Source: Photobacterium rosenbergii
GTDB taxonomy: Bacteria > Pseudomonadota > Gammaproteobacteria > Enterobacterales > Vibrionaceae
Length of the DNA: 64,000 nt
Reading direction: 5' to 3'
Assembly: GCF_003026455.1 (NCBI RefSeq)
Contig: NZ_PYMB01000011.1
Coordinates: forward strand, 62,001-126,000
Made by a program: the position numbers and the translations under genes. The notes beneath the pieces were generated by a model, which searched no databases, was not told the origin of the DNA, and saw nothing but the letters and a program-made list of their open reading frames with translations. Of the stretch, positions 53,315-62,739 are shown in pieces (the first letter of the stretch is position 1; the number at the start of each line of letters is the position of its first letter).

Positions 53315-54226
53315 TTATAAGCAGCTACCACTAACATAACTTCTACTTATCTTTGGAAAAAAACGATTCTTTTTACTTAGGTTCAACCTAACATCATCCC
53401 AATCTAACAATAGAGGTATCTTTTCCGTAGGTGTTGATGTTGGATCATCAACTTCAACCATATATGCATATATGCCTACAGCATCTCCAGCGTTAGTTTC
53501 TTTGTAGCGATGAATGACATCTTCAATGGTTGCTCTGGATAATGATACATTTCGTTCTATTAGATCTCTAACTCGTTTGTGTACGTGACTAAAGCAACCT
53601 ACGTAGATTCTAATTGCTTTAATCAGCTCAACTTTTTCAGGCATTTCACGAAAAACTACTTTTTTAAAATCTTTGTTTTGCGACAACTGTTCTTTAGTAG
53701 AAAATATTTTTAATTGGTTAATCATTTCTTTTTTTTCACCATCACCAATCCATTTACTAGGTAAAGAGAGTGAATGAACAGCTAGCCCATAGTGTTGAAC
53801 ATGGTTTCTTAAAGCTTCCATGAAGCGGTACTCAAAGTAGGTGTCATACTCATAGCTAAAGTACCCTTTTGCTTCTTTACCAAACTCTTTCTCGTTTTTC
53901 ATGCAAGTGCGAACATGCTTTTCAAGTTGGTCATAATACAACTTCGTAGAAGTAAGTAGATTAACTACTCTTCTATTCAATACACTTTCTATTTCATAGA
54001 AGTGTTGATATGAGTCTTGTTCGAAAATCATCTGTTGTGCTACTTGAGATAGGATTTCTTTTTCTAGATCGAAAAAATTTGAAACGAGAAGGTCATACTT
54101 TTCCTCAATAGCTTTTGCAGATAGAAGAACTTCCCTTGAGTGTTTTATCTTATCAAACTCTTGCTCCTCAATTTTTAACGCAACCGTTGGACCAAGTATC
54201 ATTTTCTTGATAAAGAAGTGCTTCAT
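53315..54226 (-). CDS. HEPN-motif protein, possible RNase-type effector
   Basis: A 303-residue all-helical protein. Residues 136-150 read MEALRNHVQHYGLAV; RNHVQH (140-145) matches the R-N/D-x3-H core motif of HEPN domains, many of which are RNases of toxin-antitoxin, abortive infection and CRISPR systems. The long N-terminal helical region (25-135) suits the rest of such a domain. No transmembrane helix. The gene follows a two-helix membrane coiled-coil protein gene by about 50 bases and is AT-rich. The assignment rests on one motif, and a non-enzymatic HEPN-like fold is equally possible. Confidence 0.5.
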   Translation of the reverse strand: MKHFFIKKMILGPTVALKIEEQEFDKIKHSREVLLSAKAIEEKYDLLVSNFFDLEKEILSQVAQQMIFEQDSYQHFYEIESVLNRRVVNLLTSTKLYYDQLEKHVRTCMKNEKEFGKEAKGYFSYEYDTYFEYRFMEALRNHVQHYGLAVHSLSLPSKWIGDGEKKEMINQLKIFSTKEQLSQNKDFKKVVFREMPEKVELIKAIRIYVGCFSHVHKRVRDLIERNVSLSRATIEDVIHRYKETNAGDAVGIYAYMVEVDDPTSTPTEKIPLLLDWDDVRLNLSKKNRFFPKISRSYVSGSCL

Positions 54227-54279
54227 ATTTTTCCTTTAAGTGCGATTTATAGCAGCGCTAAGTTCATGTTTTGTTGTTA

Positions 54280-54975
54280 TTACTCGACTAACTTCTGTTG
54301 ATAACTAAACTTGTCAAACATAGCTATCCAGTCAATCAACTTTTCAGTATTTTCCTTTACATTCTTTTTTAGAGCGACTTGTTTCAAATAAAACACGATA
54401 TTCATCCACGCTTTTAAGTGACGTCCACTTAAATCAGCTGTTACCGACGAAAGAGAGTGCATCAGCGGAAGTTCAAAATCAGCCGATGCAATCAAGTTGT
54501 CTGCAAAAGTGCTACTTTCTAGCTCCTCTGCTAACATGCTTTTCAAAATTTTTAGAGTTTTTTGATTTTCAGTATGCTCTGATGCATGAAACTTAAAATC
54601 CACTCCAGTTTCACCATTGCCAAGCTTTACATCTTCGAAAACACGACGAACGAAGACACGAAGTTGAGCCCTCAATCTGTGTTCAATTTCTACTTTTTCT
54701 TTATGGAGGGCAAATTGTTTATCTTGCTCTTGCTTTGCTCTTTCTGTGTCTCTCAAAAAGTCGATGACAAAAATAAACAATAGTAATTCAATTATCATCC
54801 CTGTAAGTTCAGGAAGTAAGTTTCCTGAAAAATATTCAGATAAATAAGGTTCCTTATCTAGAAAATAGATAGAGAAAGTCACCCTGATAAGTGCAAGAAC
54901 TACAATGAAAATGCAAACGTACACCTTAAACATTGAGTCACTAGCTTCACGCATGACTTTAGCAATGTATCTCAT
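54280..54975 (-). CDS. Membrane protein with two N-terminal helices and cytoplasmic coiled coil
   Basis: A 231-residue protein. Two hydrophobic segments (about 16-37 and 52-71) are followed by a charged coiled coil (about 72-110) and a helical cytoplasmic domain. No family recognised. It is the first of three AT-rich genes transcribed in one direction and directly precedes the HEPN-motif protein. Pairs of a small membrane protein and a nuclease-like protein occur in phage-defence loci, so a shared function is plausible but unproven. Confidence 0.65.
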   Translation of the reverse strand: MRYIAKVMREASDSMFKVYVCIFIVVLALIRVTFSIYFLDKEPYLSEYFSGNLLPELTGMIIELLLFIFVIDFLRDTERAKQEQDKQFALHKEKVEIEHRLRAQLRVFVRRVFEDVKLGNGETGVDFKFHASEHTENQKTLKILKSMLAEELESSTFADNLIASADFELPLMHSLSSVTADLSGRHLKAWMNIVFYLKQVALKKNVKENTEKLIDWIAMFDKFSYQQKLVE

Positions 54976-55102
54976 CTTATTTACACCAATAAAAACATAT
55001 TGTTATTACACCCTATGTAAAGCTTCAAAAGCTAACACTTGATTAAAATAGTCCTTACTATGTACCAGCCTCAAATCGACGGAAACACAGCTTTACCACC
55101 CA

Positions 55103-56380
55103 TCACCCCGCCACCAATACCTGATCTTTCCCTTGTTGCTTGGCGGCATATAACGCCTTGTCTGCACGATAGAGCAGGTTATGCAGGCCTTTGTCTTCTG
55201 GTGTTAATGCCGCGATGCCCATGCTGGCGGTGTAGTGCAGTGGTGCACCTTCTACTCTGATGGCCGACTCGCCAATGTGGCGGCGCAGACGTTCGGTGAT
55301 CATCTGGGCCTGTTCGATGGTAGTGCCGGGCAGCAGGAGTAAAAACTCTTCGCCGCCCCAGCGGCTGATGTAGTCAGAGTTGCGAAGCACCCGTTGGCAC
55401 GTGGCCGCAAAGTGCTGTAATACCTCATCACCGGTTTGGTGGCCGTAGTGGTCGTTGATGGATTTGAAGTTATCGAGGTCGATCAGTACACAGCACAGTG
55501 GCTGCTTATCGGCTTGGTGACGGGGTAACGCCTGCTTGGCAATTTCGGTGGCAGTTCTGCGGTTGATGAGCCCGGTCAGGCTGTCGTGGTTGGCACGGTA
55601 CTCAAGCTTTTCGCGCAGTTGGTACTGCTCGGTCACATCGATGGCGGTGACTTGTACGGCTTTTTCGCCGTTCCACTCGATAGGGCGGGAGATCAAGCTC
55701 AGCCAAAGCGGCTGCCCATCGACACGTTGGGTTAGTGCATCGGTTTTGATTGAGGCTTTCGCACCGCTCAGCAAAGCGGCATTGTCCTCATGGGCTTGCG
55801 GGTGATATTGCTCGGCGATGAGTGGCAAGATGGAATCTATTGCCAACAACTCCTTTTCAGAGTTGAACCCCAGCATGTTGGCGTAAGCCAGGTTGCAAAA
55901 CAGCGGCTTGAAGTTACTGTGAACCAATAAGCCTTGGATTGAGCCATCGACCAATTCGCGGTAGCGTAACTCACTCTCGTTAAGCTGGTTCAACGCGTTA
56001 AATTGGTTGCTCAAATCCAGAATGGTAATTTGCATAGCTGGCTCTCCCTGCCATGCAACAATATGGTCAATGGTCAGGACGAACAACTCATTGCCTGTGT
56101 TGTCGATATTGCGGTAGGTCTGGATCCCCGGCTTTTCCTTACCGCTCATGATATCGCGATACGCCTGCCATGCTGCATCACGCTCGTGGGGCGCAATCAA
56201 GGTGAGTAAATCACCCATCTCCAAAATAGCTTGACCGTTGTCGTAACCGAAGAACTGGGCATAGCTGTCATCGGCGTATAAGGGCTTAAAGTTACGATGG
56301 ATCACCGTGCCGTACGAAGAGTCAATTTGGAAAAGTTGAATAAAAGAATTGATAGGCGAACTCACTAGCAAAATACACAA
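55103..56380 (-). CDS. Diguanylate cyclase with two PAS domains
   Basis: About 425 residues from a TTG; a GTG at 56365 is an alternative. Two PAS domains (about 15-125 and 135-255, each with the F/Y-x-N-G-type core such as NFKPLYADDSYAQFFGY and NFKPLFCNLAYANMLGF) precede a GGDEF domain with RWGGEEF as active motif. RNSD five residues before it is the product-inhibition I-site (RxxD). It has no transmembrane helix, so it is a cytoplasmic sensor that makes c-di-GMP. It stands opposite in activity to the HD-GYP protein at 24266. Confidence 0.9.
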   Translation of the reverse strand: MCILLVSSPINSFIQLFQIDSSYGTVIHRNFKPLYADDSYAQFFGYDNGQAILEMGDLLTLIAPHERDAAWQAYRDIMSGKEKPGIQTYRNIDNTGNELFVLTIDHIVAWQGEPAMQITILDLSNQFNALNQLNESELRYRELVDGSIQGLLVHSNFKPLFCNLAYANMLGFNSEKELLAIDSILPLIAEQYHPQAHEDNAALLSGAKASIKTDALTQRVDGQPLWLSLISRPIEWNGEKAVQVTAIDVTEQYQLREKLEYRANHDSLTGLINRRTATEIAKQALPRHQADKQPLCCVLIDLDNFKSINDHYGHQTGDEVLQHFAATCQRVLRNSDYISRWGGEEFLLLLPGTTIEQAQMITERLRRHIGESAIRVEGAPLHYTASMGIAALTPEDKGLHNLLYRADKALYAAKQQGKDQVLVAG

Positions 56381-56548
56381 TAACGATGGGAAATAGCATA
56401 CAGTAATCTATTGCGAGCATATTTTAACAGCAGTCAAATTTTACGTCTTTCACTAATACCGCAAGTATATTTTATGGTGATAATTAGATATCTAGCATGT
56501 TGTTCTCCCCACATAGTACTCAATCAATATGTGGGGAGGCATTGCGCG

Positions 56549-58381
56549 TTAGTTGTTAAAGTCGTAGCCGACGCTGATGCTGCGCCCGTATTCATCGAAG
56601 GCAACAAGGTAAGCATGTTTCAACGCATTAAGCTCATCAGAGCTGACTTCGTGTGCACCGTACTCAACCGCGACACGCTTTGAGCCGTACTCATTCACTT
56701 CTGTCACCCAGACATCAATATCTGTCGCTAGCTGTGACTCACGCGACCAACGCATGTAGAAATCACCGGCAGTATTTCTTAACTCATCAATAGACGCCAG
56801 GTAAGGTGCCATCTCTTCGTCAGATACTTTGCCTTTGCCCACGGTGATTGTCTCAGTGGTGTTCGGCGAGCCATCGACGTATTGGTACTCGACACTGTAG
56901 GAGGTGTTGTCACGGATCGTTTCTTGTTTATCCACCGCATAACCATCAATCACAAGGCTTAATGGATGGAAGAGTCCTTCATCATCGGTGTAGCCATAAG
57001 TACTCGAGGCAAGGTGACAAGCAGTGATAATCCCACCGTTCACTTCTTTATAAATACGGTCGAGTACCAGTGCACCTTCAATACCGTTACCGGTGATGGT
57101 CACCGTTTCAACCGGCATGTAATCTTTCATTTCGGCCAGTTTGGGGATGCCAGCAAACCACGAGGTGTTGTTGAAGCTATCAGGCATTTTGCCACACACG
57201 GATGAGGCATCCGGGAAGGCATCAATCTCGATAGACCAATCAAATGCAGACTGATCGTCAGCCCAGGCCGAGCGGCGTGCAATCAAGATTGCCTGCACAT
57301 TGAGCGGGATGTCATCTTTGCGTCCCATGAAGGTAATGTCACCTTCTTGGTCTTCACTGAACCAGGCTTTAGAGCGGCCGCAGGTGGCGAACGGTGAATC
57401 CTGGTAGCACTCGGTGTAAGAGAGCAGGAAACTACCGTCTTCAGCGATTTGCTTGATGGCGTAGTCTTTGTAGCGGTTCATGGTATCCGTTTCGTTCGGG
57501 TACATGTCTTTAAGCTTGCGGTAGATCTCAAGGCCTGTACTGCCATACCAGAACGCATCCGGGTGCAAATATGCCGAGGCTTCGTCTTCCTCTGCCATAA
57601 TGAAGCCTTCCAACACTTTATCAGCAGATGAGATGTAGCTCAGTGTATTGCCGATGTGCTCAACCGTGAGCTCGCCGTCGGAGTTGCTCAGCTTCTCGTT
57701 GCTCCAGTTCTCGTTGAATTTCAGCTCTGCGGCGTAACCATTTCCTTTGTATGAGATATTCGCGCTGGTATCACTCCATGCAATATCAATCAGGTCGAGT
57801 ACCGCATCAATACTGGTGTAGTTAGCCTCGAACTCGGTGTTGAGCAGATCAAAGCTCTCTTCAATTTCCGCTGCAGTTAGCAGAGGAGCCAACACGCTTT
57901 TCAGCTCAACTTGTGCTTCCTGAAGCGCTTTAAGGGTTAACGCTGGTTTGTACTGCTCAAAGTTATCAAACACTTTGCTCGCTGCTACCCCTGATACACG
58001 ACTGATCAACAGTTGGGTCAATGGGGTAATGTTGGTGATGTTCTGATCTTCTAGGATAAGCGAGTAAATCTCATGGCTGCCGCCACCGGCTGCACCCGTC
58101 GCTTTGACGATCGCTGGCAGCGCCAACTCAGCACGCTTGAATTCAAACTTACCGCCATCCGTTGCTAGATAGGTGTGCGTGTCGCCATCGGCATCCAATA
58201 CCATCACTTCACCACGGATCGGCGCACCAGATGCTGCAGTACCGCGAATGAGCTCACTAACAGGAGGAATAGGATCAGGTGTTGGCGTAGGTTCGGGTTG
58301 TTGCGGGTTATCACTGCTGCTACCACCACAGCCAGTCAAAGCGAACGCGACCAAGGCCGCCAGAGGTAAAACTTTGTTCAT
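56549..58381 (-). CDS. Large outer-membrane-type lipoprotein, unknown function
   Basis: From ATG 58381 the protein has 610 residues, starting MNKVLPLAALVAFALTGCGG with lipobox LTGC (Cys at 18) followed by a Pro/Asp/Thr-rich linker (PQQPEPTPTPDPIPP). Next comes a carboxypeptidase-regulatory-like beta-sandwich (IRGTAASGAPIRGEVMVLD, near 45-110). The rest, 500 residues, is not recognised. Upstream in-frame residues to 58435 are rejected because they would bury the lipid signal. It stands alone; a surface or periplasmic binding role is conceivable. Confidence 0.75.
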   Translation of the reverse strand: MNKVLPLAALVAFALTGCGGSSSDNPQQPEPTPTPDPIPPVSELIRGTAASGAPIRGEVMVLDADGDTHTYLATDGGKFEFKRAELALPAIVKATGAAGGGSHEIYSLILEDQNITNITPLTQLLISRVSGVAASKVFDNFEQYKPALTLKALQEAQVELKSVLAPLLTAAEIEESFDLLNTEFEANYTSIDAVLDLIDIAWSDTSANISYKGNGYAAELKFNENWSNEKLSNSDGELTVEHIGNTLSYISSADKVLEGFIMAEEDEASAYLHPDAFWYGSTGLEIYRKLKDMYPNETDTMNRYKDYAIKQIAEDGSFLLSYTECYQDSPFATCGRSKAWFSEDQEGDITFMGRKDDIPLNVQAILIARRSAWADDQSAFDWSIEIDAFPDASSVCGKMPDSFNNTSWFAGIPKLAEMKDYMPVETVTITGNGIEGALVLDRIYKEVNGGIITACHLASSTYGYTDDEGLFHPLSLVIDGYAVDKQETIRDNTSYSVEYQYVDGSPNTTETITVGKGKVSDEEMAPYLASIDELRNTAGDFYMRWSRESQLATDIDVWVTEVNEYGSKRVAVEYGAHEVSSDELNALKHAYLVAFDEYGRSISVGYDFNN

Positions 58382-58721
58382 GTGTTTCTCTAATAGTTTT
58401 GTTGCACCGTTATAAAGCGCGTATTTTATATACACCTTTATTGAAGTAAATAGATGCAGGTAAAATAATATACAATGACTACTATTTACTCACACAAAAG
58501 ATTGTAAATGACTGATTTTTATCTTGGTGGTGTAAGGTGTTTTACCGAACCAATTAAAGTTAAATACTTTTGATTGTTTTGAAATTATTGTTGTGTTTGT
58601 AATGTAAAAAAGCGAGGGAGGACAGTTTTCATCGAAACATCGTCTTAAACTGAAGGGCTTTTTGTTAAATGGCAACTGGGGCAGTAGTATTGATGAAGCA
58701 TAGCTCGAAAAGGACTTCTGT

Positions 58722-59921
58722 ATGCCAAGTGAAAATAACCCTCTTATCGTCAGTGCCGACCAATCAATATTTACCCTACAGAGAGTAGATTTTAGTGATA
58801 ATAGCCACTACAACGAGAAGTGGTTGCAAGAGTTAGTCTTTCATCATACCTCGCTATTACCACTTTATGAGGTGGAGCCGGATTATGATGGCGCCATTCC
58901 CGTTGGTATGGAACTTCAAACCCGCTCAGGCAGGATCGATTGCCTTTACGTCACCCACACCGGGCGATTTGTGCTGGCCGAAGTGAAGCTATACCGTAAC
59001 CCAGAATCTAGACGGGAGGTGATGGGGCAGGTCCTAGATTATGCCAAGGACTTGGTCAGTATGGATTACCTGACACTGGATAAACTGGTTAAGAAATCCA
59101 ACAACGGTGCATCCCTGTTCGACATTGTTTCACGAATCTCACCTAACTTGCCCGAAGCCCAATTTATCGATGCCGTGCAACGTAACCTCAGTAAAGGACG
59201 GTTCTTGCTACTGGTTGTTGGTGATGGTATTCGGGAGGGTGCATTTGAAATCAAAGAGTTTCTCAACCGCAATGCTGCCATGGAGTTCACTTTCGCTACT
59301 GTGGAAATGCGTGTATACCATATGGAAAATGGCCAGTTCCTCGTTCAGCCGCAAGTCATCAACAAAACAGAAATCATCGAGCGGCATGTTATCGCCATCG
59401 AGAATAGCAGCCCGGATACAACAGCGACCCTTTTAGAAGATATCCCTGTCGAAGACGATGACGTGAATAGCCGTCCGACTGGTAATGGCCAGGCGAATAA
59501 AGAGTTCTGGGGCAGCCTAATGGACTCACTAGTGTTAGATGATAAGACCCAACCGTTACCAACAGCATCAACGCAGAGCCACATAACCTTTCAGCTTCCA
59601 CCAACGTCGTCGGTCAGTTGGATCACAGCCTACAAGCTAGGCAATGGCCAGATAGGTGTTTTTGTCAGGTTTGGCAAAAGTGAAAAGGGAAGGGCACTTT
59701 TCCAAGCTGTTTATGAAGCGAGGGCTGAGCTCGATGAAGAGGCACTCGAAGGTGTGAGTTGGCATCCTGAGGAAAGGAAAATTGTCTTTCCCTGTTTGCA
59801 GGCTGATTTGGCTAATCGCAAGGCGTGGGACGATGCTTTCGCCTATTACCAACATACGGTCAATATCGCGGTTAACACCTTCAGGCCACTGTTGAGGCAG
59901 CTGATCAGTACTGAAAGTTAG
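58722..59921 (+). CDS. PD-(D/E)XK nuclease-superfamily protein
   Basis: A 399-residue protein. Residues about 70-105 read GRIDCLYVTHTGRFVLAEVKLYRN followed by REVMGQVLDYAKDL: Asp 73, Glu 87 and Lys 89 form the PD-(D/E)XK catalytic triad, and Gln-x-x-x-Tyr is the usual helix after it. The middle (residues 230-290) is low-complexity, and the C-terminal 110 residues form a second domain (VSWITAYKLGNGQIGVFVRFG). AAAGGA precedes the start. No modification gene is near. It may be a restriction-like, repair or defence nuclease; the pattern is clear but the role is open. Confidence 0.78.
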   Translation: MPSENNPLIVSADQSIFTLQRVDFSDNSHYNEKWLQELVFHHTSLLPLYEVEPDYDGAIPVGMELQTRSGRIDCLYVTHTGRFVLAEVKLYRNPESRREVMGQVLDYAKDLVSMDYLTLDKLVKKSNNGASLFDIVSRISPNLPEAQFIDAVQRNLSKGRFLLLVVGDGIREGAFEIKEFLNRNAAMEFTFATVEMRVYHMENGQFLVQPQVINKTEIIERHVIAIENSSPDTTATLLEDIPVEDDDVNSRPTGNGQANKEFWGSLMDSLVLDDKTQPLPTASTQSHITFQLPPTSSVSWITAYKLGNGQIGVFVRFGKSEKGRALFQAVYEARAELDEEALEGVSWHPEERKIVFPCLQADLANRKAWDDAFAYYQHTVNIAVNTFRPLLRQLISTES

Positions 59922-59965
59922 CTAACTATGTTGGTCAAGGTTGAGGACGTAACCTGAGAGAAATA

Positions 59966-59992
59966 ATGGCGATTTCAGCCTGAAATCGCCAC
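59966..59992. repeat. Dispersed intergenic palindrome, copy 7
   Basis: ATGGCGATTTCA and TGAAATCGCCAC with a GCC-type centre in place of GGG, so it is the most divergent in the loop but keeps the arms. 44 bases after the PD-(D/E)XK gene. Confidence 0.8.
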
Positions 59993-60138
59993 TGATTCTA
60001 GCCTCAACACTGTGCTCTCCCATCCTCACCTTTGTCCACAACTGTTCTATACGAACGGAGTTATACCGACCTATAAACACTGGGCTGACGATAGATTTCC
60101 ACAATATCGGTGGATAAAGCTCTGTTCATTGAGCGTTG

Positions 60139-60567
60139 TTAATCTGCGTGGCACAAATAGACACGGTCAATCACAACGCTATAGGTATGTAAACTCATCT
60201 CTTGGGATTTGAAAGTGAGAGACAACGAACCAAGAGAGGACAGTTCTGAAGCCATCACCTGAGACAGATGAGAAGGTATGGTGATTTTCTGTGATAAACC
60301 TTTTGGATTCTGTCCTCCTCGGGGTTGGCTACCGTAGAAAGAGAGCGAACCGAGATAATCGCTGCTAGAACCAGAATAAAGGCTGTACCAATACACATCA
60401 TAATTAGGGCACAGCGTTGATCCAAATATTCCTTGAAACCAGAGATATAAATTGCGTATTTGCGTATTGGCTAAACCAGCAGATCCTGTGGCAGGAGGTG
60501 ACAACTTGCCGGAGACCTCTGGTCCCAATAACTGAAAAGTACAGTTGCTCTGTGCAAGAATGATCAC
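60139..60567 (-). CDS. Uncharacterised third gene of the tyrosinase operon
   Basis: A 142-residue protein without signal peptide by simple reading. It has Cys in NCTFQLL, LCPNYD and YLCHAD and a Ser/Tyr-rich centre (YWYSLYSGSSSDYLGSLSFYG), looking mostly beta. No family recognised. It begins 11 bases after the DUF2182 gene, with AAGGT in front, so it is the last gene of the tyrosinase operon and may be a partner or copper-related accessory. Confidence 0.55.
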   Translation of the reverse strand: MIILAQSNCTFQLLGPEVSGKLSPPATGSAGLANTQIRNLYLWFQGIFGSTLCPNYDVYWYSLYSGSSSDYLGSLSFYGSQPRGGQNPKGLSQKITIPSHLSQVMASELSSLGSLSLTFKSQEMSLHTYSVVIDRVYLCHAD

Positions 60568-60578
60568 TCAGCATACCT

Positions 60579-61337
60579 TCATTGATTATTAACCCAAGAG
60601 GTTAAATAGCTTACAGAAAGTATAAAGCAGCAGTATATGACCATACGAACCTCCTTCGGCCTGCGGTCGCGTTCATAGAACAAAGCGATAGTCATCATCG
60701 CCATAATACCAATAGAATGACCCACGATGGTCATTACCAGCATAATATGAAAACAGCTCCTCGCACATGAAAGTGATTTTAACAATCCGAAAGAAAAAAC
60801 ATCCTTGTACATACCAACACCTGAAACACGTAATGGCATACCACTGCCACATGCAATGATGGCCTTACGCCGGAAATCACTGAAACACCAAAGCCCAGCA
60901 GCAAAATAGAGTAAAGCATTAACCGGTAAAGTGGAAAGGTGTTGACTCATGGCTACCTGAAGAGGAGCGAAAGTGTTAGCTACAACACCAAGCAAAGACC
61001 ACACAAAGCTGTAGCCAACTATAAAACAAAGTGTCAAACAGGAATGATGATAACGGGGGGTATTGGCGCACAGCCAACGAACAGAGCCGATCATCATAGG
61101 TAACATCATGGCATACACCATTACTAACCATGAGATTACAACGACCAGCATAGAGTGCGCGTGGTGGAGGGGATGATGAGCGTGGCTCCCCTCTCCATCA
61201 ACGGAAAGGAGAAGAGAGTCGCTTATGAGGTATATCCAGCAAAGTACAAATACCCCCCATAGCCAATAGTAAGCCGGGACAACTTGTGTTTTGCCTCGGC
61301 CATTGGTGATTGCTGAAAGCTGGTTAATCGATTTCAC
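60579..61337 (-). CDS. DUF2182 integral membrane protein, likely copper-handling partner of tyrosinase
   Basis: A 252-residue protein with about six hydrophobic helices. WLVMVYAMMLPMMIGSVRWL (about 70-89) is the Met-rich DUF2182 signature, and the N-terminal loop contains HAHHPLHHAH, a His-rich possible metal site; Met and His residues recur in SCFHIMLVMTIVGHSIGIMAMM. Its start overlaps the tyrosinase stop by 14 bases. From memory, a melanin operon of Marinomonas mediterranea pairs a tyrosinase with a membrane copper chaperone in the same order. Delivery of copper to the tyrosinase is therefore the best inference. Confidence 0.72.
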   Translation of the reverse strand: MKSINQLSAITNGRGKTQVVPAYYWLWGVFVLCWIYLISDSLLLSVDGEGSHAHHPLHHAHSMLVVVISWLVMVYAMMLPMMIGSVRWLCANTPRYHHSCLTLCFIVGYSFVWSLLGVVANTFAPLQVAMSQHLSTLPVNALLYFAAGLWCFSDFRRKAIIACGSGMPLRVSGVGMYKDVFSFGLLKSLSCARSCFHIMLVMTIVGHSIGIMAMMTIALFYERDRRPKEVRMVIYCCFILSVSYLTSWVNNQ

Positions 61338-62739
61338 TGTGCAGGCTCACTCTGCCAACATGATAATCCGCTCCCTCGGGCAAGCTCTCCTGAGGTACAA
61401 GTTGAATAGAGATATTCTCCTCATCCCAGTTATCTCTGCGACGAAGCGTTTCAACTACGTCTGTGGCATCTATGACGAAGCTCAAGCCACTTCCGTCATG
61501 ATCAAGGGTGGGGTATGACGCATCTGCCAGACCAAAGAGTCCAATACAGCTTACAAAGTTTCTCGTACCCTCAGGTGTTTCATTGCCACTGTTGATGTAG
61601 ACGTTAAGTGGTGGAACATCACCTTTCCCGGTAACATTACTGACTTTGATAAGTGTTTTTTTCCTAGCCTCACTCGGGGCCGATTTTTTGGCAAGCGACG
61701 CGTTTCGCTCGGATTTTGGCACCATATCAAGATTGAAAGAGGGGGAATTTTTATCACCCGCACTTTGCTGTAAGCTCGCACCAACCACATCGAGTGCAAA
61801 GTGGGAAAGTGGAGGAGAGGTAGGTTGGGTCGCACTTATTGCCGGATACCCTTGAGAATATGTGTAATTTAAATGTTGGGTAGTTTCTACTTCTTTAACC
61901 TTCATAGTAACAGGCACCGCTCCTACATCATGGAACTTGAAGGTGAAGTCTCGCCACTGTGATGCCATTGGGTTTGCTCTGCCTGTTTGTAGTTGCCAGA
62001 TCTGCCAGAGTCGATCAATATTGGCATGATGAAGCCAGAAAATGGGATCCAATGCCGCAGTATTGGGGTCGGCCATCGCGCCACCGATATTATTGTGGAT
62101 GACGTTATGAGGCAGGCTTTCAACCTGACCAGTTTCATTACCAAAATGGGAGAAACCAGTCACTCCTCCACCAAAATTGGTTCCACTCGAATCATTGGTA
62201 AATAGTAACTCGTTCATTGCAGGCCATGGGTTGACGTTGAGTTTGTTCAATACATAATTTCGACGACCACGTATCCATAGGCCTGGGCTGCTACTGTTTG
62301 GTCCGTTGGCGTCACCAAAACCTGAGGGCATGGTAAGTGCTTTGCTTTGTGCTTGGGTATCAATATCAGGGTTTACTGCATCACAGTAATTCCAGTAAGG
62401 CAGTGCCCAGTCTGCAGGCCCTCCCTCTTGTAATACTGCATCGGCAACAATCCGTTCGAAGTAGTACAGGTACATCCGATGCCAAGGTAAGAAGTACCAG
62501 GTACCATGCTGGCAGCGCATCCAGTACCCACTTGATATCGTGGACTGCGAAGGGGGATAACCCGTCGCCTCTTGCCAATATGTAACCGAGGGGGGTAGAT
62601 TGTAATACCCATGAACGGCTGCAAGGTACCACCAACTCGTTGGATCATTAATATCACGAGCTTTGAGGTGTTCAACAGCTTTGGAATACCAGTAAAGTGT
62701 ATCATCGTCCAACTCATAAACACTCTTTCTGACTTTCAT
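61324..62739 (-). CDS. Tyrosinase (type 3 copper oxidase)
   Basis: A 471-residue protein with both copper sites. CuA: His 43 (AAVHGYYN), His 78 (CQHGTWY) and His 87 (LPWHRMYL). CuB: His 211 and His 215 (LPHNVIHNNIGG) and His 238 (DPIFWLHHANIDRLWQIW). No signal peptide, so cytoplasmic like many bacterial tyrosinases. The C-terminal 170 residues form an extra domain, as in the long bacterial and plant-type polyphenol oxidases, which may shield the active site. It oxidises phenols to quinones and could give melanin. GGGAGAG lies before the start. It leads a three-gene operon. Confidence 0.92.
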   Translation of the reverse strand: MKVRKSVYELDDDTLYWYSKAVEHLKARDINDPTSWWYLAAVHGYYNLPPSVTYWQEATGYPPSQSTISSGYWMRCQHGTWYFLPWHRMYLYYFERIVADAVLQEGGPADWALPYWNYCDAVNPDIDTQAQSKALTMPSGFGDANGPNSSSPGLWIRGRRNYVLNKLNVNPWPAMNELLFTNDSSGTNFGGGVTGFSHFGNETGQVESLPHNVIHNNIGGAMADPNTAALDPIFWLHHANIDRLWQIWQLQTGRANPMASQWRDFTFKFHDVGAVPVTMKVKEVETTQHLNYTYSQGYPAISATQPTSPPLSHFALDVVGASLQQSAGDKNSPSFNLDMVPKSERNASLAKKSAPSEARKKTLIKVSNVTGKGDVPPLNVYINSGNETPEGTRNFVSCIGLFGLADASYPTLDHDGSGLSFVIDATDVVETLRRRDNWDEENISIQLVPQESLPEGADYHVGRVSLHSEID

